Assembly (NCBI RefSeq): GCF_033100395.1
Contig: NZ_JAWLVJ010000007.1
Coordinates: 132,422 to 196,421, forward strand
Length of the DNA stretch: 64,000 nucleotides
Source: Terasakiella sp033100395
GTDB lineage: Bacteria; Pseudomonadota; Alphaproteobacteria; Rhodospirillales; Terasakiellaceae
Reading direction: 5' to 3'
Position numbers and translations under genes: made by a program. Of the stretch, positions 42,610-49,319 are shown piece by piece. Position 1 is the first letter of the stretch. Each line of letters starts with the position of its first letter. Below the pieces are notes generated by a model that did no database searches, was not told where the DNA came from, and saw only the letters and a program-made list of their open reading frames with translations.

Positions 42610-43251
42610 ATGGACGCATCCACTTCTGATATGACGTTGCGCAATGACAAAAGCGGACTCCATCCTTGCTGGTCCTGTAAAGGACCAGTTTCGGAGTCCG
42701 ATCTGTTTTGCGAAACCTGCCAGGCCGTGCAGCCGCCGGGTCAGATTGACCATTTCGCACGTCTTGGCCTTCACAAAAGTTATGACATTGATGTCGATGG
42801 GCTGGAACGCACGTATTTTGAACTGCAACGCCATCTTCATCCGGATCGCTTTGCGAAAAAGACGCCGCAGGAAAAGTCATTGTCTCAACAGCAGGCCGTC
42901 AGCCTGAATGAGGCATTTGAAACCCTGAAAGATCCGTTGCTGCGTGCAGATTATCTGTTGCAGGTACTGGGGGAAACGGGGATCAGCCATGACCATACGG
43001 TCAATGATCCGGCGCTTTTGATGGAAGCCATGGAAACCCGCGAAGCCTTGATGGAAGCGGATAATGTGGATGTGATCAACAAGCTGACCACAAAGGCACG
43101 TCGCGATGTTCGTGATTGTGTTAAAGCGATTGCCACGGCTTTTGCAGGTCAGAATTTGGATGAAGCGCGCAAACTTGCCCTGCGTCTGAAATACCTCACA
43201 AAACTTCTTGAAGAAACGCGCCAGCATAAAGCGCGTCTGGTAATGAAATAA
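42610..43251 (+). CDS. hscB: Co-chaperone HscB with N-terminal zinc-ribbon-like extension
   Basis: 213 residues. J-domain with HPD (77-79, HLHPDRFAKK), then the C-terminal three-helix domain that binds IscU. An extension before the J-domain holds Cys20, Cys23, Cys34 and Cys37 (CWSC...CETC), a likely metal-binding ribbon. E. coli HscB lacks it, but eukaryotic HSCB/Jac1-type proteins such as human HSCB carry a tetracysteine motif there. The ribosome site before ATG 42610 is weak. The stop shares its last base with the hscA start (TAATG). Confidence 0.95.
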   Translation: MDASTSDMTLRNDKSGLHPCWSCKGPVSESDLFCETCQAVQPPGQIDHFARLGLHKSYDIDVDGLERTYFELQRHLHPDRFAKKTPQEKSLSQQQAVSLNEAFETLKDPLLRADYLLQVLGETGISHDHTVNDPALLMEAMETREALMEADNVDVINKLTTKARRDVRDCVKAIATAFAGQNLDEARKLALRLKYLTKLLEETRQHKARLVMK

Positions 43252-45146
43252 TGATTGAAAACGTTTTGCTGCAAATCCACGAACCGGGTGAAACACCTGT
43301 TCCCCATGCAGAAGATACTGCCCTTGCTGTCGGGATTGACCTTGGGACCACCAACTCTGTTGTTGCGGTCTCTCAGGAAGAAAAGCCCGAAGTTCTGCGC
43401 GATGAAAATGGCAAAGGCTTGGTGCCGTCCGTTGTGGCCTATGCACCGGATGGGTCTGCCATCGTCGGGGATTTGGCAAAACAGTTGCTGTTGATGCGCC
43501 CGGAAACGGTGATTTCATCGGTGAAGCGTCTGATGGGGCGTGGTCTGGAAGATGTAAAATCCATTTCCGGCACCCTGCCGTTCGAAGTGATCGAAGGCGA
43601 AGGCATGGTCCGCCTGAAAGTGGCGGGTAAAGAACTGACCCCTGTTGAAATTTCCGCTGATATCCTGCGCGCGCTAAAAGAACGCGCCGAAGATCAACTG
43701 AAATATAAAGTCGAACAGGCCGTGATTACGGTCCCTGCCTATTTTGACGATGCGGCGCGTACCGCAACGAAAGATGCTGCACGCCTGGCTGGTCTGGAAG
43801 TTTTGCGTCTGGTGAATGAACCAACCGCTGCGGCGCTGGCCTATGGTCTGGATAAAGAGGCTGAAGGCGTCTATGCGGTTTATGACCTGGGTGGCGGAAC
43901 GTTTGATCTATCCTTGCTGCGCATGGAAAAAGGCGTGTTTCAGGTGAAAGCTACAGGTGGCGATGCAGCCCTTGGCGGCGATGACTTTGATCATGCCATT
44001 CTGGAATATTTCCTTGAGCAGCGCCGTGAAGAATTTGGCGAAGAACAACTCAGCATTGATGATGTGAAAGTTGCTTTGGTCACCGGGCGGATGGCCAAGG
44101 AATGCATGACTGAAAATGACGAAGGCGACTTTGTTCTTGAATTCAATGATAAAACGTCGAAACACACCCTCACGCGTGAAAAGTTTGATGAACTGGCTGC
44201 CCCGCTTGTAGAGCGCACCATCGAGATTTGCCGCAACGTGATGGAAGATGGCGACATGTTCCCTGATGAAGTCAAAGGTGTTGTACTGGTGGGCGGATCA
44301 ACCCGTGTGCCGTTGGTGAGAAAACGTGTGGGTGAATTGTTTGAACAGGAACCGTTGGCGGATATTGATCCAGATGAAGTTGTGTCTGTCGGCGCGGCTT
44401 TACAGGCCGAAGCCTTGACGGTGGGATCTGATAACTTGTTGCTGGACGTGACACCATTGAGCCTGGGTATCGAAACCATGGGCGGGATTGTTGAAAAAGT
44501 GATCCCGCGTAACACCCCGATCCCGGTGGCCAAGGCACAGGAATTCACCACTTATCAGGATGGCCAAAGTGCCATGGCGATTCATGCCCTGCAGGGGGAA
44601 CGTGAAATGGTAGATCAAAACAGATCGCTGGCCCGCTTTATCCTGAAAGGCATTCCGCCCATGACGGCCGGGGCTGCCCGTATTCGTGTGACATTCAGTG
44701 TGGATGCCGATGGTCTTTTGACGGTGGGTGCCGAAGAAGTCACGACGGGGATAAGTCAGGAAGTTGCAGTGAAACCATCTTATGGACTGTCGGATGAAGA
44801 AATGGCTGACATGCTGCGCGACAGTATGGTCAATGCCCGTGACGATATGGAAATCCGCCTGTTGACCGAAGCGCGTGTTGAAGGCAAGCGGGTGATGGAA
44901 GCGGTTTATTCCGCCCTTCATATCGATGGGGTGCTGCTGAACGAAGATGAACGCGCCCATATCAATGTGGTTTTGAATAAACTGGATGAAACGATTGCAG
45001 GCGATGACCGCCACGCCATTAATGCGATGGTGGAAGAACTGGATCGTGAAACCCAGACTTTTGCCCAGCGTCGAATGGACAAAGGCATTGAAGAAGCCTT
45101 GACCGGAATTAACGTTGAAAAACTAGAAAACGCGATTGAGTCTTGA
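43251..45146 (+). CDS. hscA: Fe-S assembly Hsp70 chaperone HscA
   Basis: 631 residues. Hsp70 ATPase signatures: AVGIDLGTTNSVVAV, VYDLGGGTFDLSLL, VVLVGGSTRVPLVR; substrate domain from ~400 (LDVTPLSLGIETMGG). It is somewhat divergent from DnaK and lacks the EEVD-like tail, as expected for HscA. With HscB it drives cluster release from IscU. Start overlaps the hscB stop by one base. Confidence 0.96.
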   Translation: MIENVLLQIHEPGETPVPHAEDTALAVGIDLGTTNSVVAVSQEEKPEVLRDENGKGLVPSVVAYAPDGSAIVGDLAKQLLLMRPETVISSVKRLMGRGLEDVKSISGTLPFEVIEGEGMVRLKVAGKELTPVEISADILRALKERAEDQLKYKVEQAVITVPAYFDDAARTATKDAARLAGLEVLRLVNEPTAAALAYGLDKEAEGVYAVYDLGGGTFDLSLLRMEKGVFQVKATGGDAALGGDDFDHAILEYFLEQRREEFGEEQLSIDDVKVALVTGRMAKECMTENDEGDFVLEFNDKTSKHTLTREKFDELAAPLVERTIEICRNVMEDGDMFPDEVKGVVLVGGSTRVPLVRKRVGELFEQEPLADIDPDEVVSVGAALQAEALTVGSDNLLLDVTPLSLGIETMGGIVEKVIPRNTPIPVAKAQEFTTYQDGQSAMAIHALQGEREMVDQNRSLARFILKGIPPMTAGAARIRVTFSVDADGLLTVGAEEVTTGISQEVAVKPSYGLSDEEMADMLRDSMVNARDDMEIRLLTEARVEGKRVMEAVYSALHIDGVLLNEDERAHINVVLNKLDETIAGDDRHAINAMVEELDRETQTFAQRRMDKGIEEALTGINVEKLENAIES

Positions 45147-45204
45147 TTTATCGGCTAAAGACGATAAAACACGCTCAACGCAGTACAAACGTAGGAAGAA
45201 GACA

Positions 45205-45531
45205 ATGCCTAAAATGATTTTCGTAAACCCAGACGGTTCTGAAAAAGAAGTCGATGCAGCAAACGGTCTGTCCATTCTGGAAGTCGCCCACAAAAACGAC
45301 ATCGACCTGGAAGGTGCTTGTGAAGGTTCACTGGCTTGTTCCACATGTCACGTGATTGTGGCCGAAGAATGGTTCGACAAACTGGACGAGCCGGAAGAAG
45401 AAGAAGAAGACATGTTGGACTTGGCCTTTGGCCTGCAGCAGACATCTCGTCTGGGCTGTCAGATCATCATGTCTGACGAATTGGATGGCATTAAAGTGCA
45501 TGTCCCCGCCGAAACACGCAACATCGGCTAA
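45205..45531 (+). CDS. fdx: ISC-type [2Fe-2S] ferredoxin
   Basis: 108 residues from ATG 45205 (AGGAAG upstream); the frame is open further upstream but without a ribosome site. Adrenodoxin-type cluster ligands Cys39, Cys45, Cys48 and Cys85 (GACEGSLACSTCHV; RLGCQIIMS). It delivers electrons for cluster assembly on IscU. A double-palindrome repeat starts ten bases after its stop. Confidence 0.96.
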   Translation: MPKMIFVNPDGSEKEVDAANGLSILEVAHKNDIDLEGACEGSLACSTCHVIVAEEWFDKLDEPEEEEEDMLDLAFGLQQTSRLGCQIIMSDELDGIKVHVPAETRNIG

Positions 45532-45540
45532 CACCAAAGA

Positions 45541-45601
45541 CGTCATTCCTGCGAAGGCAGGAAACTGTATCGGAGAGACCCCCGCCTTCGCGGGGATGAC
45601 G
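45541..45601. repeat. Double-palindrome intergenic repeat, copy 2
   Basis: Left unit CGTCATTCCTGCGAAGGCAG from 45541 and inverted right unit GCCTTCGCGGGGATGACG ending 45601. Same design as 37223-37300, but the units differ by compensatory changes (CCTGC-GAAG-GCAGG) and the spacer is shorter. It lies inside the operon, between fdx and iscX, where a hairpin could weaken or process the transcript before iscX-DUF599-mnmA. Confidence 0.85.
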
Positions 45602-45627
45602 AGAGAGATAGTGAAGGAGAGCATCTG

Positions 45628-45828
45628 ATGGGATTACGCTGGACTGATATTCATGATATCGCCATTGAACTGGAAGATGCTCATCCGGACGTCGATATCC
45701 TGCAAGTTCGCTTCACTGATCTATGGAAATGGGTTCAGGAGTTGGAAGACTTCGAAGATGACCCTGAAAAGTCCAATGAAAAGGTCCTTGAAGCTATCCA
45801 GATGGCCTGGCTGGACGAACGAGATTAG
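45628..45828 (+). CDS. iscX: Fe-S assembly regulator IscX
   Basis: 66 residues, exact family length. LRWTDIHDIAIELED and the acidic/Trp-rich DLWKWVQELEDFEDDP are diagnostic of IscX (YfhJ). It binds IscS and tunes its activity, with iron affecting the contact. AAGGAG precedes the ATG by 8 bases, so it can be translated independently although a repeat separates it from fdx. Confidence 0.96.
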   Translation: MGLRWTDIHDIAIELEDAHPDVDILQVRFTDLWKWVQELEDFEDDPEKSNEKVLEAIQMAWLDERD

Positions 45829-45836
45829 GACGCGCC

Positions 45837-46562
45837 ATGGATGCGGAATATATGCACGGCGTGACACTGTTGGATGCAACCGCACTTCTTTGGTTTTTAG
45901 TTGCATGGGCCGGTTATACTTACTTTGCGGATGGGTTTAGCAAGGACCGCACCAGCTTGATGACGGTAATGTATCATTATCGTCTCAAATGGATGAAAGA
46001 GTCACTTCATCGTGAGGTTCGTGTAGGGGATGCAGCTTTACTGTCTACCCTCATTCGATCGATTTCCTTGTTTGCCTCCACTGCGATCTTCATTATTGGG
46101 GGGATCGTTGCCATTTTTGGTGGGCTTGAACAGGTTCAGGATCTGACCAAAGATTTGACCTATGTGGCCAAGGCTTCCAAGGTCATGTGGGAGATCAAGC
46201 TTTTGGCTTTAGCGCTTGTCTTTGTTTACGCCTTCTTCAAGTTTGCGTGGGCGTTACGCCAGTTTAACTATATGATTATCGTTATGGGGGCCTTTCCTTC
46301 GCAGCTTCAGGCTGATACTGACGAAGCACAGGATATCGCCGAACGTGCAGCCAAGGTAAATGCATTGGCGGTACAGACTTTTAACCGTGGTATGCGGGCC
46401 TATTATTTCGGCTTGGCTGCCTTATCCTGGTTTTTGCACCCTTGGATTTTTGTCTGCGCGACCCTATTTGTTGTCCTTGTGATTTATCGCCGTGAATTCA
46501 AGTCAAAAACCTTGAAAACACTCGACCCGAATACTGCTTATAAAGCCGATGTAACGCCATGA
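45837..46562 (+). CDS. DUF599 membrane protein
   Basis: 241 residues with four hydrophobic segments: ATALLWFLVAWAGYTYFA (~12-29), ISLFASTAIFIIGGIVAIFG, LALALVFVYAFFKFAW and LSWFLHPWIFVCATLFVVLV. It matches DUF599 (TVMYHYRLKWMKES). Function is unknown. It starts 8 bases after iscX and its TGA overlaps the mnmA ATG (ATGA), so it belongs to the operon. A role in Fe-S or tRNA thiolation is not supported beyond location. Confidence 0.88.
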   Translation: MDAEYMHGVTLLDATALLWFLVAWAGYTYFADGFSKDRTSLMTVMYHYRLKWMKESLHREVRVGDAALLSTLIRSISLFASTAIFIIGGIVAIFGGLEQVQDLTKDLTYVAKASKVMWEIKLLALALVFVYAFFKFAWALRQFNYMIIVMGAFPSQLQADTDEAQDIAERAAKVNALAVQTFNRGMRAYYFGLAALSWFLHPWIFVCATLFVVLVIYRREFKSKTLKTLDPNTAYKADVTP

Positions 46563-47665
46563 ACTCATTATATATTGATAAAGCCCCAGAAGATACACGT
46601 GTCATTGTTGCAATGTCAGGCGGTGTGGATAGTTCTGTGACCGCAGCAATGCTGAAGGAAGAAGGCTATGATGTCGTCGGTGTAACACTGCAACTTTATG
46701 ATCATGGTGAAGCCGTCTGTCGTCCCAATACCTGTTGTGCAGGCCGTGATATCTATGATGCACGCCGGGTGGCTGATCAGATCGGTATTCCGCATTATGT
46801 GCTGGATTACGAAGAAATTTTCAAACGTGATGTGATGGAATATTTTGCTGACACTTATGTGCAGGGCGAAACCCCGATCCCATGTGTGAAATGTAATGAG
46901 ACTGTGAAGTTTCGTGACCTGTTAGAAACCGCAAAAGACCTGGGCGGCGATGCTTTGGTTACAGGCCACTATGTGCAGTGGGAAATGACCGATCAGGGTG
47001 CCGTTCTGTTGCGCGGTGAAGACCATCGTCGTGATCAAAGTTATTTCATGTTCACCATGACGCAGGATCAGGCGAATTTTGTCCGTTTCCCCCTTGGTGG
47101 CATGTCAAAAGATGAAACGCGGGAGCTTGCCAAGAAGTATGGATTGGCCGTGGCCTCCAAAAGCGACAGTCAGGACATCTGTTTTGTGCCGGAAGGCAAA
47201 TATGTGGATGTGGTTGAAAAGCTGCGTCCCGGTGCCCTGGAAGAAGGCGAGATCGTTCATGTGGATGGCACGGTTGTTGGCAAGCATGATGGGGTGATCA
47301 AATATACCGTCGGCCAACGCCGTGGTCTTGGCATCGCCTGGCCGGACCCGCTTTATGTTATCCGTCTGGATGCGGAGAAAAAGCAGGTTATCGTTGGTCC
47401 GAAGGAAGCCTTGCTGGAGTTCGAACTGGAGATTTCCGGTCTCAACTGGATTGGCTTTACCCCATTGCCCGCAGAAGGCCGTGACATGGTGGTTAAAGTC
47501 CGTTCCGCACAGCCCCCACAGGAAGCCACCGTCTATCCTGACGGCAATGGACGTGCGCGGGTGAAATTGAAAGAAGGTTATGCCGGGATTGCACCCGGGC
47601 AGGCCTGTGTTTTCTATGAAGGTGAACGCATGTTGGGTGGTGGCTGGATCGAATCAGCCAATTGA
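46559..47665 (+). CDS. mnmA: tRNA 2-thiouridylase MnmA
   Basis: 368 residues. N-type ATP-pyrophosphatase P-loop AMSGGVDSSVTAAMLKEEGY; catalytic Cys in TPIPCVKCNETVKF and Cys in SQDICFVPEGKY; C-terminal beta-barrel ending FYEGERMLGGGWI. It puts sulfur on U34 of tRNA-Lys/Glu/Gln, using persulfide sulfur that starts at IscS. Joining the isc operon by a four-base overlap with the DUF599 gene puts a main sulfur consumer with its donor. Confidence 0.96.
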   Translation: MNSLYIDKAPEDTRVIVAMSGGVDSSVTAAMLKEEGYDVVGVTLQLYDHGEAVCRPNTCCAGRDIYDARRVADQIGIPHYVLDYEEIFKRDVMEYFADTYVQGETPIPCVKCNETVKFRDLLETAKDLGGDALVTGHYVQWEMTDQGAVLLRGEDHRRDQSYFMFTMTQDQANFVRFPLGGMSKDETRELAKKYGLAVASKSDSQDICFVPEGKYVDVVEKLRPGALEEGEIVHVDGTVVGKHDGVIKYTVGQRRGLGIAWPDPLYVIRLDAEKKQVIVGPKEALLEFELEISGLNWIGFTPLPAEGRDMVVKVRSAQPPQEATVYPDGNGRARVKLKEGYAGIAPGQACVFYEGERMLGGGWIESAN

Positions 47666-47713
47666 TTGATTACTTCTGGCCTGTCATAGTCACGCTAAAT
47701 TCAAGGAAGAGGC

Positions 47714-48745
47714 GTGAAGATGACAAAGAAGAAAACCGTTGCATTTGCATTAGGCGGCCTGGGCGGGTTTAACGCTCATGGCGTCGGTTTTTTTAAGGCT
47801 ACACAGGACCTGTGCCTGCGTCCCGACATTATCTCCTGCACCTCTGGTCAGATCATCTGGGCGGCCAATTATCTGGCGGGTGATGACATCAAGGCACAGA
47901 TCGATAAACAGATCGAAGACGGCAATGTGTTTGAACCACCCTTTGACTGGGTGAATGCCTATTGGATGGCCTCCACCGGGGAGGAGGGAATTTTCCGCCC
48001 CGCCTATATGGAAAATGCCATCAATTTCTTCAAACCCATGCAGGAGTTTACCGCACGGGAATTTTTAAATCGTCTTTTCCCGGCGCAGAAGTTTGTTCCA
48101 GAACGTAGCTATGAGGAATTTGATCGGGTGGCCGATATCTTCAATCGATCTGACGTAGGTGTTATCTTTAACAGCTTTATTCCGCAAAAGGGTCAGGAAT
48201 GCCTGCATATGAACCAGGTGGCCTGTGATTTAACCGACCTTAAATACGGGCAGGAGCATAACGACAGTATCATTTGCCCCATTGATCGCGAAGGGGTGGA
48301 AGCGGCGCTGTGGCTCTATTTATATGGCTTTGAGTGCCAGAATAAGGGGGCGTTCCATCAGTTGGATGGAGCCTATCATCGCCAATTTATCATTCGCGAA
48401 CTTTGTAAATGCAGTGATGTGATCTTTTCCGTGCGCCCACAGAATAAAGAATGGCGCGGGCCCATGCCGGAAAATGATTTTGAAATGAAGAACTTTACCA
48501 CCCTGCTTTGGTTTAATGCGTCTTACAGTGGGGAAACGGCGAAGGTTCATTTGATTAATAAACTGCTGGATCAGGGGAAACTGAGCGAAGCGGACTATCG
48601 AAAGATTCACTTCGAAGAAATTCAGTTGGATGTGCCGATTGAATTCACTCAATATTTTGTTGAACGTAGCGCTGTCTACCAGGAAGGCTATGATGAAACC
48701 TACAGCAAAATCAACGAGATGCTAAAAAATGGACAATTAAATTAA
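47714..48745 (+). CDS. Patatin-like phospholipase with atypical nucleophile elbow
   Basis: 343 residues from GTG 47714 or ATG 47720. N-terminal Gly-rich oxyanion loop FALGGLGGFNAHGVGFFKA resembles patatin GGGxRG. A serine follows where the GXSXG elbow belongs, but the sequence is SCTSGQ: Ser44 flanked by Cys42 and Gln46 instead of two Gly. The partner Asp218 is in LDGAYHRQF, matching the patatin DG[AG] motif. So the Ser-Asp dyad could be intact with an unusual elbow. It is likely a lipid-acting cytoplasmic hydrolase or an evolved non-enzymatic relative. No other family is apparent. It is not obviously in the isc operon: 48 bases separate it from mnmA. Confidence 0.6.
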   Translation: MKMTKKKTVAFALGGLGGFNAHGVGFFKATQDLCLRPDIISCTSGQIIWAANYLAGDDIKAQIDKQIEDGNVFEPPFDWVNAYWMASTGEEGIFRPAYMENAINFFKPMQEFTAREFLNRLFPAQKFVPERSYEEFDRVADIFNRSDVGVIFNSFIPQKGQECLHMNQVACDLTDLKYGQEHNDSIICPIDREGVEAALWLYLYGFECQNKGAFHQLDGAYHRQFIIRELCKCSDVIFSVRPQNKEWRGPMPENDFEMKNFTTLLWFNASYSGETAKVHLINKLLDQGKLSEADYRKIHFEEIQLDVPIEFTQYFVERSAVYQEGYDETYSKINEMLKNGQLN

Positions 48746-48774
48746 AAAAATGTGTCAGCTTGTTCTTTTGGTGC

Positions 48775-48803
48775 TTGACACATCGGCGGTGGTGGCCTAA
48801 AAA
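48775..48803 (+). promoter_or_regulatory. Promoter of tRNA-Met
   Basis: -35 TTGACA (48775-48780), 17-base spacer, TAAAAA (48798-48803), followed by a G+C-rich discriminator (GCGCCC) typical of stably transcribed RNA genes. The tRNA begins 31 bases later. The 7-base repeat TGTGTCA/TGACACA (48751-48757 and 48776-48782) overlaps the -35. Confidence 0.6.
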
Positions 48804-48834
48804 GCGCCCACTTCGAAGCGCACAGCGTTTCCAA

Positions 48835-48911
48835 GGCTGGATAGCTCAGCTGGTTAGAGCGCGGCACTCATAATGCCGAGGTCGGCAGTTCAAGTCTGCC
48901 TCCAGCTACCA
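48835..48911 (+). tRNA. tRNA-Met (CAU), elongator type
   Basis: 77 bases with encoded CCA. Acceptor GGCTGGA/TCCAGCT (G1-U72 wobble), D-arm AGCTCAGCTGGTTAGAGC, anticodon arm CGGCA-CTCATAA-TGCCG with anticodon CAT at 48869-48871, T-arm GGCAG-TTCAAGT-CTGCC. It is not initiator: G1-U72 pairing and no three G-C pairs in the anticodon stem. An AUA-reading tRNA-Ile2 with lysidine also has CAU and cannot be fully excluded. Confidence 0.93.
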
Positions 48912-48915
48912 ATTC

Positions 48916-48950
48916 AAAAAGGTCTCTGATGATTGTCAGAGACCTTTTTT
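48916..48950 (+). terminator. Terminator after tRNA-Met
   Basis: Long perfect stem AAAAAGGTCTCTGA (48916-48929) with TCAGAGACCTTTTT (48936-48949), 6-base loop, seven T in all. The A-run on the other side makes it potentially active for the convergent small gene too. Confidence 0.92.
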
Positions 48951-48965
48951 TGTGGGCAGGCTTTG

Positions 48966-49133
48966 TTAGCTTGTCTGACTTTCAGATTTCCTGTTCTTGC
49001 GTTTGTCATGGTCGCGCAAAGCATAAGACATAAGCTGCGCTTCCACATCTACCGCATGACATTCCAGACCGCCTTTAAACTGGGCAACGATCCGTCCGTT
49101 TCTATCTGTTCTGTAAGCAATAGGGTGTTTCAT
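48966..49133 (-). CDS. Small hypothetical protein, 55 residues
   Basis: Start ATG at 49133 preceded by a strong GGAGG five bases upstream; stop TAA at 48966. Sequence starts MKHPIAYRTDRNGRIVAQFK and ends in a charged, Lys/Arg-rich tail (DHDKRKNRKSESQTS). The ribosome site and convergence on the tRNA terminator support a real gene. I do not recognise a family; the length is below usual annotation cut-offs. Confidence 0.6.
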   Translation of the reverse strand: MKHPIAYRTDRNGRIVAQFKGGLECHAVDVEAQLMSYALRDHDKRKNRKSESQTS

Positions 49134-49319
49134 CACAGCCTCCATCTTTGTTTAATACCTTAGTGAAATAGTCAGGTATTTGGAGGCTGTCAAGGTTGGG
49201 CCCATCTCTTTGATTTTAAAGCGATGTGTTATTGATGTGCGTGTTTATGGTTGACTTAGATCAGATGAGTTTTATCTATTCTTGTTATAAGGATAAGAAA
49301 AAGACTTTTGTGGTGACCG

